Origin: Duganella phyllosphaerae
GTDB lineage: Bacteria; Pseudomonadota; Gammaproteobacteria; Burkholderiales; Burkholderiaceae_D
NCBI RefSeq assembly: GCF_001758785.1
Contig: NZ_LROM01000048.1
Location: forward strand, 1 to 64,000
Reading direction: 5' to 3'
Length of the DNA stretch: 64,000 bases
Positions 1 to 9,915 of this stretch are shown here, one piece after another; the stretch's first letter is position 1; each line of letters starts with the position of its first letter. A program made the translations under genes and the position numbers. A model generated the notes under the pieces. It had not been told where the DNA came from. It made no database searches and saw only the letters and a list, made by a program, of their open reading frames with translations.

Positions 1-321
1 GGCCCTCGCCGCATAGCCTCTACTTCTGGTGCGCATCATTAAGGGGGGGATTACCGAACTACCGAATTTTTATGGTCCGAATTACTGGCCATCACCGAAG
101 ACGATATGGAAGTCAGGTATATGACTCCGCCTGCTACCCATTCGGGGCACCTGGAGCGAATTCATCGTCATCCGATCAGTGACCTTAGAGATTGGGTGTA
201 CATAAAAAACAAAGGTAACTATCGAGGTGGCTTCTCAATGCGCGTGATGTTCATCCGGGGTCGAGAGGCATGGGGCGAGTTGCCTTCACATCTCAAAGCC
301 GAAGAAGCTAACTATGCGTAA
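1..321 (+). pseudogene. Hypothetical protein fragment, probably frameshifted at a G run
   Basis: One frame is open from codon 43-45 to a stop at 319-321; its first ATG is at 106. The stretch upstream of 43 is open in a different frame (codons starting at 3), with residues such as HSLYFWCAS. The two frames meet at a run of seven G residues (43-49), so one indel there would join them into a single C-terminal fragment of a gene entering from the left. The downstream product contains HRHPISDLRDW and NYRGGFSMRVMF. I do not recognise the family. Base composition is less GC-rich than the core genome to the right, in keeping with island DNA. It could also be a complete 71-aa gene from the ATG at 106, but no clear ribosome binding site is visible there. 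Confidence 0.3.
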
Positions 322-465
322 GTAGGCCACGACCTTTGTCCGATGTCGGGCGGCAGCTGTCGACAGCGCCCCCTTACCGTAACCGTCGAGAACAATCGGC
401 AGTGACCGGCCAAAACCAGACGGTCATTCATGCAGTAAATATTGAACACGTCGACAGAGGAATAA

Positions 466-891
466 ATGACACCGCACGACGCCTTCAAAGAAATTAAGCG
501 ACAGATACCTTCTGGAACTTCCCTCACAGATGCGCTCAGTGAGTTCGTAAAGTTCTATGCGTCGACCTCAATCGAGGGATGCCCGAAAGACGCTGAACAA
601 GACATGCTTCTTTTCGAGTGGGGTGGCCCATATTCATGGGACCCGTGCGTCTCCTTGAGCCTGACTCGCCAGTTTTCTCTCAACGACGAAGATGGCGACT
701 ACGACCGGATGCAGCAATTACACATGCATTGCCGTTACGATGCGAACCACGTCGCGCTTGTAGCGGGAAATCATTGGTTATACGGTGAGAGCACTGATGC
801 ATTTCTTCAATATGTGTTGGATGCGCCGTCCACTCGAACTGTTATTCACCTGAATATGCTGTCGCTCGATTTCGAAATTCACGGTGTCTAG
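466..891 (+). CDS. Hypothetical protein (141 aa), island cargo
   Basis: An ATG-started 141-aa frame preceded by AGAGGA four bases upstream, a good ribosome binding site. The product is acidic, probably soluble, with no signal peptide or membrane segment. Residues FEWGGPYSW and GNHWLYGESTDAFLQYVL give it a globular, aromatic-rich look. No catalytic motif or family is recognised. It sits in the accessory segment upstream of the mobilization genes and has lower GC than the core, so it is probably cargo of the integrated element. Small acidic proteins of this kind are sometimes immunity proteins or antitoxins, but no toxin partner is visible, so this is only a guess. Confidence 0.55.
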   Translation: MTPHDAFKEIKRQIPSGTSLTDALSEFVKFYASTSIEGCPKDAEQDMLLFEWGGPYSWDPCVSLSLTRQFSLNDEDGDYDRMQQLHMHCRYDANHVALVAGNHWLYGESTDAFLQYVLDAPSTRTVIHLNMLSLDFEIHGV

Positions 892-912
892 GAGAAGGTC
901 TGCTTTGGGGCC

Positions 913-1049
913 AGGCTGTGTGAAAACTCCAAATCTCAAAATATTGGTGGGTAGGGTTACCATTCCCAATATAGAGAAAACCGCGTAGCGCGCGTTTTGA
1001 GAGGCCGTTTTTTGAAGGCTCCGAATTTTTCTGAGTTTTCACACAGCCT
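913..1049. mobile_element. MITE-like element with 17-bp terminal inverted repeats
   Basis: AGGCTGTGTGAAAACTC at 913-929 is repeated exactly in inverse orientation at 1033-1049. The 137-bp unit has no credible gene. Outside the perfect repeat the inverted symmetry continues imperfectly on both flanks (GTCTGCTTTGGGGCC on the left against the complement of GGGCGAAAGCGGAC on the right), so the full terminal repeat may be about 30 bp. Ends reading GGCTGTGTGAAAAC are reminiscent of insertion-sequence termini, which suggests a non-autonomous derivative mobilised by a transposase encoded elsewhere. No clear target-site duplication was identified. Confidence 0.5.
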
Positions 1050-1083
1050 CGGGCGAAAGCGGACGCTAGCGAAACACCACATA

Positions 1084-2454
1084 TTATCTCCTTTTCATGC
1101 TTCCTTTTATTACCTGTCGTGTAGAAATCTGTTTCTGGATTTCCGGCACTCGCCCACTAACGACTTGCGGTGCTGACTTACCAGCATTGTCCTTTAAGTG
1201 CACCGACGAGGTTTTATGATCAAACGAGAGGCTCACTCGGGCGGCATGGACTGATTCAGATGCTGCACGCCGAGCCCACGCCAGCTGCGTCGCTACCGTG
1301 CGAGCCAAAGCCATAATGCGCTCACGAGAAGTCCTGTGGTCAAGCCGGTCAGCACCGCCACCACCATGCCCCGCAGGGCGGCGTTCTCCTCCGCCCTGTC
1401 CATCTGGTCGGCCGCCGCCTTGGCTGCTGTTGCGGCCTGCTTCCACGACACCAGCGCTTTCTCCATCTGGACGTTGAACTGGCTGCTCTGATCGCGGCTG
1501 CGCTGCTCGATTCGCTCGATCTTTCTCAGGCTTGCTGCGGTCTCCTCGGTCAGCAGCGCCATGGCTTGCGCTAATGGCTCCAGCATGGCTGCCAGTTCTT
1601 CCACGTTGGTGAGCTTCGCCTGGCGCAAGGACTCGATCTGCTGGTTCAACGCCTGCACCCGCGCCGCGTTCGAGGCTGCGGCCAACTGCTGCACCGTCTC
1701 GGTCTTTGACATAGTCCACTCCCCGTTTTGCCAGCCCCATGGGGCTGTATCCTTTACCCAAGTCGCTGCCCTTCATCATCACGCCGTCCAGCAGGTACGA
1801 CAGGCCCGATAGTTTTGTGCCGTCCAGCTGCGTCACCGGCACCAAGCGCACGCCCACCGCCGCCAACCGTTCTGCATATTCCGTAAAACCGTGGCAGCGC
1901 TGCGGTGCGCCGTCGCACAGCTGCTGCAAGCGCTGGCGCGTGGAGGGCATGCCCGTGCGCAGCCCCTCCTCGATCTCGCCTTTGGTCGGTGCATGGCGCT
2001 GCGCCTCGATGGACAGCCGTACCTGCTTGAGTTTGAATTCGCGCTCAATGGCGCGCATCAGCACCTCGTGGCGGCGGTAATCATGGCTGTCCGAGGTGAC
2101 GCCGCCGTCGAGGCGGACCCGGTTGACCAGCAGGTGGACGTGGGGATGCGCGGTGTCCGTGTGACGCGTCACCAGGTACTGGTTGTTGTCGAGACCCATG
2201 CCGTGCAGGTAGCGCTGGGCCACCTGTTTCCACTGGTCTTCATTGAGTTGCTCGCCGGGCGCAGCGGCCAGTGACACGTGCAATACCGCCCTGCCCAGCC
2301 TGGGCCGCAGCTTGCGGACCTCGCCAAACTCTTTCGCCAGCGCGCGCGGCGTGTCGCCGCCCATGTTGGTGTCGATGACATGCCCCTTGCTGGCCGCCAG
2401 GTCGTATTCGAGCACGCCGCGAAAGCCGCGCCCCTTGATGGCTTTAGCGATCAT
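1084..2454 (-). CDS. mobA: Relaxase / mobilization nuclease (MobA-like)
   Basis: DNA-nicking relaxase that would cleave one strand at oriT and pilot it during conjugative mobilization. The N-terminal domain is of the relaxase/mobilization nuclease type: a candidate catalytic tyrosine at Y17 and the metal-binding histidine motif HTDTAHPHVHLL at about 98-109. A conserved segment with KGSDLGKGYSPMGLAKRGV follows near residue 225. Beyond about residue 245 the sequence is Gly/Arg/Ala-rich and low in complexity because another gene is encoded there in a different frame. The ATG at 2454 was chosen over an upstream TTG: it overlaps the end of mobC (ATGATCGCTAA) and has AAGGA eight bases upstream. No type IV secretion genes are in view, so transfer would need a helper. 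Confidence 0.85.
   Translation of the reverse strand: MIAKAIKGRGFRGVLEYDLAASKGHVIDTNMGGDTPRALAKEFGEVRKLRPRLGRAVLHVSLAAAPGEQLNEDQWKQVAQRYLHGMGLDNNQYLVTRHTDTAHPHVHLLVNRVRLDGGVTSDSHDYRRHEVLMRAIEREFKLKQVRLSIEAQRHAPTKGEIEEGLRTGMPSTRQRLQQLCDGAPQRCHGFTEYAERLAAVGVRLVPVTQLDGTKLSGLSYLLDGVMMKGSDLGKGYSPMGLAKRGVDYVKDRDGAAVGRSLERGAGAGVEPADRVLAPGEAHQRGRTGSHAGAISASHGAADRGDRSKPEKDRANRAAQPRSEQPVQRPDGESAGVVEAGRNSSQGGGRPDGQGGGERRPAGHGGGGADRLDHRTSRERIMALARTVATQLAWARRAASESVHAARVSLSFDHKTSSVHLKDNAGKSAPQVVSGRVPEIQKQISTRQVIKGSMKRR
1293..1712 (-). CDS. mobB: MobB-like membrane-anchored mobilization protein nested inside the relaxase gene
   Basis: This 139-aa frame lies wholly inside the relaxase gene, shifted by one base. 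It starts with ATG and has GGGGAG six bases upstream. The first 110 residues are helical and coiled-coil-like (Gln/Ala/Glu-rich), followed by a C-terminal hydrophobic segment MVVAVLTGLTTGLLVSALWL. The arrangement matches what I recall of IncQ plasmids such as RSF1010, where mobB is coded inside mobA in another frame and ends in a membrane segment that supports relaxosome docking. The relaxase frame over the same stretch is low-complexity, so the nested frame carries the better-defined protein. Assignment rests on architecture and position, not on residue identity. Confidence 0.65.
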   Translation of the reverse strand: MSKTETVQQLAAASNAARVQALNQQIESLRQAKLTNVEELAAMLEPLAQAMALLTEETAASLRKIERIEQRSRDQSSQFNVQMEKALVSWKQAATAAKAAADQMDRAEENAALRGMVVAVLTGLTTGLLVSALWLWLAR

Positions 2455-2836
2455 CGACGTTGTCCTTGACGCCAAGGAGGAGCAGTCGCAGGCGCTGCGT
2501 TTCGGCCAGCAATTGCGCCAGTAAGGCAGGCGCGACGGTCACATGCTGCCCCTCGTTGGCCAGGCGAGTGAGCTGGTTGAGGTTTGCCGCAAGCCGCGCC
2601 AGTTCGGCGTACTGCTCGCGGTTGATTGCCGCCACGGGTGGTGGCGGCAGGCGACGCGATAGGGCAGCTGTGCGCAGCCACTGGGCAGGCTTCATCTGCA
2701 TCGACGCGGCGCGCTCGCGCAGCACCGTGTATTCGGCAGCGGACACCCGCACGCCAATGGTTGCTGTGCGCAGGTCGGCAGGGTCGCCCTGGGGGCGACC
2801 TCCTTTGGCGTAACGTTTTGGCAGTTCGGCATGCAT
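2444..2836 (-). CDS. mobC: MobC-like relaxosome accessory protein
   Basis: Small DNA-binding protein (130 aa) expected to bind oriT and help the relaxase open the strands. The N-terminal half reads like a ribbon-helix-helix domain (RTATIGVRVSAAEYTVLRER). The C-terminal part carries the MobC-type pattern LARLAANLNQLTRLANEG. I chose the ATG at 2836 (product MHAELPKRYAKGG...), with GAGG six bases upstream, over a TTG at 2887 that would run into the candidate oriT. The gene overlaps the relaxase start by 11 bases, implying translational coupling, and lies directly downstream of the oriT candidate. Confidence 0.85.
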   Translation of the reverse strand: MHAELPKRYAKGGRPQGDPADLRTATIGVRVSAAEYTVLRERAASMQMKPAQWLRTAALSRRLPPPPVAAINREQYAELARLAANLNQLTRLANEGQHVTVAPALLAQLLAETQRLRLLLLGVKDNVDDR

Positions 2837-3237
2837 CGTGGACCTCGCCGGTGTGGCAAGCGCAGCGCGCCCGGCCCCGCAGGGCAAGCCACGTTTGAGC
2901 GAAGCGAAAACATGGCTTGCTCCCCACCGGCGGCGCGTAATGCTCCACTGTAGCCGGACGCTACCGATGGCAGCTGCGCGGGATCAAGCGCCGGCAGCAT
3001 CGCACCGTTCGCCCACCGCCGGCGCCACGGCAGCGTGCTCCGGTGATGCGGTTGCTGCAACACAGGATTGCTGCGCCACACCGGTGCTGCCAGATTGCAC
3101 GCGGGCTACTTTGCGTCCGATCAAATGCGCGCCGGAATTGTCGGCCTGCTGCTGCGCTCGCTCAAAGGTAGGCGGGTTCCCGCTTCCGAAAATGACTGGA
3201 CCACCCCCGCCACGTTCCTCTTTCACGAGGCCATCAG
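2837..3237. other. oriT: Noncoding region between mobC and the excisionase-like gene, with candidate oriT
   Basis: About 400 bp without a convincing gene, between leftward mob genes and rightward recombination genes. At 2884-2896 and 2908-2920 there is a 13-bp inverted repeat with one mismatch (GCAAGCCACGTTT / AAACATGGCTTGC) around an 11-base spacer, 48 bp upstream of mobC. Inverted repeats next to the nick site are the usual form of oriT, and relaxosome genes are normally transcribed away from it. The nick site itself cannot be fixed by eye. The rest (2921-3237) is GC-rich; nothing further is recognised apart from the ribosome binding site of the next gene. Confidence 0.5.
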
Positions 3238-3570
3238 ATGAACACCTTGAACCTTCTCCAGGCCAGCGCCTTCCTGCACATCCACAAGGAAGAACTGCGC
3301 AAGCGTGCCAAGCAGGGCCTGATCCCCGGCGTCAAAATCGGGCGGGCGTGGATTTTTTTGGAAGAAGACCTTGTCGCCTACATCCGTGCGCACTACCCTG
3401 AACCTCGGCAAGCGATGCGGGTGACCCTTGGAAAGGAGTATCAATCATGTCACTCTACAAGCGCGGAAACACCTGGTGGGTCTGCTTCACGACACCGTCA
3501 GGAGAGCGCGTTAGACACTCTGCTCGCACCAGCGACAAAGCGTCGGCGCAGCGGTACCACGACGAATTAA
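3238..3570 (+). CDS. Excisionase-like small DNA-binding protein (helix-turn-helix)
   Basis: 110-aa protein whose first 60 residues fit the excisionase/MerR-like helix-turn-helix family (ASAFLHIHKEELRKRAKQG, then IPGVKIGRAWIFLEEDLVAY). Such proteins direct excision by the neighbouring integrase or repress the element's promoters. ATG start with GAGG seven bases upstream. The domain ends near residue 60; the remaining 50 residues are Ser/Thr/Arg-rich and overlap the first 124 bases of the integrase gene in another frame. The overlap suggests coupled expression of the two recombination proteins. Confidence 0.7.
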   Translation: MNTLNLLQASAFLHIHKEELRKRAKQGLIPGVKIGRAWIFLEEDLVAYIRAHYPEPRQAMRVTLGKEYQSCHSTSAETPGGSASRHRQESALDTLLAPATKRRRSGTTTN

Positions 3571-4532
3571 AGGCCGAGACGTGGCGCATCGACACTCTCG
3601 GACAGAAACCGGCCTACACCTGGGACGATGCAGCCTATAAATGGATCATGGAAACGGAACATAAACGCACGCACCGGGACGACATCGCCAAGATCACGTG
3701 GCTGCACCAGTTTTTCCGGGGCAAGCCACTGGCGGCGATCACGCGCGACCAGCTCATCGCCGTGGCCGAACACAAGCGCAAGGAGGCCAGCGCCGCCACG
3801 GCCAACCGCTACCTGGCGCTGATCCGCGCCATCCTGCGGCGCGCCCGCGACGAATGGGAGTGGATCGAGAAGGTCCCCAAGGTCAAGCTGTACAAGGAGG
3901 TGCGGCGGCGCGTGCGCTGGATTACGCCAGCGGAGGTGCAGGCGCTGCTGGCCGAACTGATGCCCCACCAGCGCGATTTGACCTTGTTTGCGCTGGCGAC
4001 CGGGTTGCGGCAGTCGAACGTGCACCGGCTGGCGTGGGACCAGGTCGATCTGGTGCGCAAGACCTTGTGGATACCGGCCGAGCAGTCGAAGAACGACGAA
4101 GACATCCACGTGTCGCTGAGCCAGTTTGCGGTCGATGTGTTACAGCGCCAGCTGGGCAAACACCCCGAGCGGGTGTTCACCCGGGCTGGCTACCCGGTCA
4201 GCCAGCTCAACACCAAGAGCTGGCGCGACGCGGTCAAGCGGGCGGGCATCCAGAATTTCCGCTGGCACGACCTGCGGCACACGTGGGCCAGCTGGCTGGT
4301 GCAAAGCGGGACCCCGGTGTACGACCTGCAGGAAATGGGGGCGTGGAAGTCGCTCGACATGGTGCGGCGGTACGCGCACCTGGGACCGGCGCAGATGTCG
4401 CGCCACGCGGAGACGGTGGGAAAATTGCTGGAGAAGGCGGTCTCGACCACAAATCTGTCACAAACGGACGAGGCGGCCGTCAATAACAAAGGGCTGGCAC
4501 GCAGCCAACCCTTTGATATACAAGACAAATAA
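3447..4532 (+). CDS. int: Tyrosine recombinase integrase of the island
   Basis: 361-aa site-specific recombinase. The N-terminal part (SAM-like core-binding domain, about 55-140) precedes a catalytic domain with R188 (ATGLRQSN), H274 and R277 (WHDLRHTWASW) and nucleophile Y309 (RRYAHLG), so the active site is complete apart from a Trp in the LGH position, which the family tolerates. Ribosome binding site AAGGAG eight bases before ATG. The stop codon lies one base from the encoded CCA of the tRNA at 4534-4612, the classical layout in which an integrase sits at the end of an element inserted into a tRNA 3' end. The C-terminal 30 residues are a non-catalytic tail. Confidence 0.9.
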   Translation: MSLYKRGNTWWVCFTTPSGERVRHSARTSDKASAQRYHDELKAETWRIDTLGQKPAYTWDDAAYKWIMETEHKRTHRDDIAKITWLHQFFRGKPLAAITRDQLIAVAEHKRKEASAATANRYLALIRAILRRARDEWEWIEKVPKVKLYKEVRRRVRWITPAEVQALLAELMPHQRDLTLFALATGLRQSNVHRLAWDQVDLVRKTLWIPAEQSKNDEDIHVSLSQFAVDVLQRQLGKHPERVFTRAGYPVSQLNTKSWRDAVKRAGIQNFRWHDLRHTWASWLVQSGTPVYDLQEMGAWKSLDMVRRYAHLGPAQMSRHAETVGKLLEKAVSTTNLSQTDEAAVNNKGLARSQPFDIQDK

Positions 4533-4533
4533 T

Positions 4534-4612
<79 letters not shown>

Positions 4613-4654
4613 GAGGTGATACCTGTGCGCTGGAGGTCTTGCCGGCCCCGCTGA

Positions 4655-4683
4655 CGCGCGTTCGCTTTTTGGGCGAACGCGCG
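4655..4683 (-). terminator. 11-bp hairpin downstream of rpoD, possible terminator
   Basis: CGCGCGTTCGC (4655-4665) pairs perfectly with GCGAACGCGCG (4673-4683), 34 bases after the rpoD stop and before the tRNA. There is no uridine tract on the minus strand after the stem, so intrinsic termination is uncertain; an RNA-processing or mRNA-stabilising role between rpoD and the tRNA is equally possible. Confidence 0.4.
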
Positions 4684-4716
4684 AGGATAAGGGTTAGCGG
4701 CAGCGCACGTCAAGTC

Positions 4717-6975
<2,259 letters not shown>

Positions 6976-7427
6976 AGGCGCTTTCGATTACACAACGACT
7001 TGCTTATTTAGGATAAAGTTTCTTGCAGTTCCCTTGGAACCCACGTCTTCGAACTTGCCGACTTCACAAGTCCGACAACACTACGACTACTTATACCTGG
7101 TCAGGCTGTGACCGCAAAATTCTACTGCATCAAACTCATGCGTAGTGGCAAGAAACGATGACAGGGTTAGACAACAAACATAAGCGTAGGTTCACCTGCG
7201 TCTTATTTCTTTGCCTAGTACCCGATCGCGCTTTCTGCATGCTGCTCGACAACCTAACTCACTGAAAACAAACACACTCTGAACGGAAAAACGATGCCAA
7301 AACATACAACACTTAGCGTTTTATTATAGCACGTCACTTTTCAAACTCCAGAGGGAAGCACCCTCGCTGCCCCTCTGTAAACCTGCAAAAACATGACGGC
7401 GATCAACACTTGAACATTGATACAACA
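6976..7427 (-). promoter_or_regulatory. Upstream region of rpoD with candidate promoters
   Basis: 452 bp without a gene between dnaG and rpoD, more AT-rich than its surroundings. On the minus strand a perfect TATAAT lies at 7328-7323 (without a good -35), and nearer the gene TTGCGG, 16 bases and TATAAG ends around 7090. Either would give rpoD an untranslated leader of about 100-340 bases. Assignments are by eye and need transcript mapping. Confidence 0.35.
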
Positions 7428-9221
7428 TTAGCGGTTTGCAAATTCCGCTTGCTTCTCTCTTTCCAGCTGCGCCTGCTGCGCGGTGATCTCGCGAAAGCGC
7501 GCGATACTCTCCGGCGTCAGGCCTGCCGCCGACAGTTGCATCAGCTCCTGTTTGAGCGCATCTTCCTTGATCTGGCGGATGGCGCTGCGCAGGAACAGGC
7601 GGTCGGCATCGACATCGGACTCCGCTCCCCGGGCGATTTCGCTGATGATCTCGTCGTATTCGTCGCCCTGCGACTTCAGATGCTGGGCGAACGACGCAAA
7701 CCCGCCGTTTGCGCCCAGCGCCTGGGCGCCGGCCACCAGTTGCACCAGCCGCTCCGCAGCCTCGGCGCCAAAGAACTGGAACGCCGATAGCGCCGCCTCG
7801 TCGATATCGAGCGCCAGCGGCGGATGGCCCACCAGCAGGCGCACGATCTGCAACTCCAGCCCCACCGGCGCCGGGCGGCCGCTGCGGCTCGGCGCCTTGC
7901 GCGACAGCGCCACCGGCTTGGCCAGCTCGAACAGCGATTCGATCTCGTGCGGCGTAGTTTGCGTCAGCTGCGCCAGGCCGCGCACGATCTGCAGCCGCAG
8001 CGCGGTCGGTGTCATCGATTGCAACAAGGGCTTGGCGTCGAACTGCACGCGCGCCCTGCCCTCCGGGCTTTGTAAATCATGCTCGCCCACCACTTCCTTG
8101 ATCAGGAACTGCGACAGCGGCATCGCTTCGTGAATCTCCTGCTCGAACGCTTCGTTGCCGTAAGTGCGCACATAGCTGTCCGGATCGTGCTCGGTGGGCA
8201 GGAACAGGAACTTGATGGTCTTGTTATCGGCCACGTGCGGCAGGCACGCCTCCAGTGCGCGGCGGGCGGCGCGGCGGCCGGCCTTGTCGCCGTCGAAACT
8301 GAAGATCACGGTGTCGGTCTGGCGCATCAGTTTTTGCACGTGGTGCGGGGTGCAGGCGGTACCGAGGGTTGCCACCGCTTGCGGGAAACCCATCTGCGCC
8401 AGCGCCACCACGTCCATATAACCTTCCGTCACCAGCACGTAACCGGCATCGCGGATCGCCTGGCGTGCTTCGAACAGGCCGTACAGCTCGAATCCCTTAG
8501 AAAATAATGGCGTTTCGGGAGAATTCAAGTATTTCGGTTCGCCGCCATCGAGCACCCGTCCACCGAAGGCGATCACCTGGCCCTTGGTATTCTTGATGGG
8601 GAACATCACGCGTTCGCGGAAACGGTCGTACCGCTTGCGGTTGCCGCCGTCCTCATCGACGCGGTCGATCACCAGGCCGGCTTCGGCCAGGGCCACCACG
8701 TCGTAGTCGCGGAAGATGGCTTTCAAATTGTCCCAACCCGGCGGCGCGTAGCCGAGGCCGAAGCGCGCGGCCACTTCGCCAGTCAGGCCGCGCCCCTTGA
8801 GGTAGGCGATGGCGTCCGGCGCGGTGCGCAGCTGGGCGCGGTAAAAATCGCACGCCTGGGTCATGGCGTCGGACAGGGCCATGGTCTGGGCCTGCATCTG
8901 CGCGCGCTGGGCCGGGGGAATCTTGTCGTCCTGCTCGGGGACCACCATGCCGACGTTTTGCGCCAGATCCTTGACGGCGTCGACAAAGCCCATGCCCGAG
9001 TATTCCATCAGGAAGCCGATCGAGGTGCCATGCGCGCCGCAGCCGAAGCAGTGATAGAACTGCTTGGTGGGGCTGACCGTAAAACTCGGGGATTTTTCGT
9101 TATGGAATGGGCACAGGCCCATGAAATTGGCGCCGCCCTTCTTGAGCTGCACATAACGTCCGACAACGTCGACGATATCGACGCGATTGAGCAAATCGGC
9201 AATGAATGATTGAGGGATCAC
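7428..9221 (-). CDS. dnaG: DNA primase DnaG
   Basis: Synthesises RNA primers at the replication fork; 597 aa, normal for the family. The N-terminal CHC2 zinc finger (CPFHNEKSPSF ... FYHCFGCG, about 38-65) recognises template DNA. The catalytic core follows with a Toprim segment VLVTEGYMDVVALAQ (about 262-276) and FSFDGDKAG, supplying the metal-binding acidic residues. The C-terminal 150 residues form the less conserved helicase-interaction domain. It lies between yqeY and rpoD in the macromolecular-synthesis block, with 85 bp to yqeY. Confidence 0.97.
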   Translation of the reverse strand: MIPQSFIADLLNRVDIVDVVGRYVQLKKGGANFMGLCPFHNEKSPSFTVSPTKQFYHCFGCGAHGTSIGFLMEYSGMGFVDAVKDLAQNVGMVVPEQDDKIPPAQRAQMQAQTMALSDAMTQACDFYRAQLRTAPDAIAYLKGRGLTGEVAARFGLGYAPPGWDNLKAIFRDYDVVALAEAGLVIDRVDEDGGNRKRYDRFRERVMFPIKNTKGQVIAFGGRVLDGGEPKYLNSPETPLFSKGFELYGLFEARQAIRDAGYVLVTEGYMDVVALAQMGFPQAVATLGTACTPHHVQKLMRQTDTVIFSFDGDKAGRRAARRALEACLPHVADNKTIKFLFLPTEHDPDSYVRTYGNEAFEQEIHEAMPLSQFLIKEVVGEHDLQSPEGRARVQFDAKPLLQSMTPTALRLQIVRGLAQLTQTTPHEIESLFELAKPVALSRKAPSRSGRPAPVGLELQIVRLLVGHPPLALDIDEAALSAFQFFGAEAAERLVQLVAGAQALGANGGFASFAQHLKSQGDEYDEIISEIARGAESDVDADRLFLRSAIRQIKEDALKQELMQLSAAGLTPESIARFREITAQQAQLEREKQAEFANR

Positions 9222-9306
9222 AGGGTTCGGTGCCAGGGTAATTATTCAGACTATACCGCCGTGCTGATCCGGTTTTGACACCGATCAAGCACGGCAGAGC
9301 AACACA

Positions 9307-9756
9307 TCAGGCCGGTGCCAGCGCCTTTTTGACCAGGGCGGAAACCACCGTCATGTCGGCGCGGCCAGCCAGCTTGGGCTTGACGATGGCCATGACCTTG
9401 CCCATGTCCTGCGGACCGGCAGCGCCCGAGGCAGCCACGGCAGCAGTCACTTCAGCAGCGATTTCCTCGTCCGACAGGCCGGCTGGCATGTAGGCGGCCA
9501 GCACCACCAGTTCGGCTTTTTCGATGTCGGCCAGGTCGGCACGGCCACCGGCTTCGAACTGGGTGATCGAGTCCTTGCGCTGCTTGATCATTTTTTCGAC
9601 GATGGCAACGGTTTGCTGGTCGTCGACTTCAATGCGCTCATCGACTTCCTTGCGCTTGATTTCGGCCAGGATCAGGCGAATCGTGGACAGGCGGCCGGCT
9701 TCCTTGGCGCGCATGGCGTTTTTCATGTCTTCAGTGATTTGTTCTCGCAGGCCCAT
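9307..9756 (-). CDS. yqeY: GatB/YqeY domain protein
   Basis: 149-aa protein of the YqeY family, related to the C-terminal tRNA-binding tail of the GatB amidotransferase subunit. It starts MGLREQITEDMKNAMRAKE, and carries KEVDERIEVDDQQ and the family's Ala/Gly-rich C-terminus. Its exact role is not settled; linkage to rpsU and dnaG is conserved in many proteobacteria. It follows the rpsU terminator, so it depends on read-through or a promoter in the 160-bp gap. Confidence 0.9.
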   Translation of the reverse strand: MGLREQITEDMKNAMRAKEAGRLSTIRLILAEIKRKEVDERIEVDDQQTVAIVEKMIKQRKDSITQFEAGGRADLADIEKAELVVLAAYMPAGLSDEEIAAEVTAAVAASGAAGPQDMGKVMAIVKPKLAGRADMTVVSALVKKALAPA

Positions 9757-9809
9757 GAGGATTTCCTTTTAAAATTTTGCAAAATAAAAACGCGTGCAGT
9801 ATAAACGCG

Positions 9810-9837
9810 AAAACCCGCTGCGGCGAACCGGAGCGGG
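9810..9837 (-). terminator. Intrinsic terminator after rpsU
   Basis: On the minus strand CCCGCT pairs with AGCGGG around an inner CGG/CCG stem closed by a TTCG tetraloop, followed directly by TTTT. It separates the abundantly needed ribosomal protein gene from yqeY-dnaG, as the rpsU-dnaG terminator does in E. coli. Confidence 0.7.
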
Positions 9838-9915
9838 CATTCTCTAGATGCAGCAAGATCCGACCCGGGGCAATGGCGCAAGATACGCCGCACGACCGGA
9901 TTGGTTTGAGCAGTC

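Noticed and set aside
2455..2475. Upstream TTG as the relaxase start
   Set aside because: The ATG at 2454 has an AAGGA sequence at good spacing and begins the conserved N-terminus.
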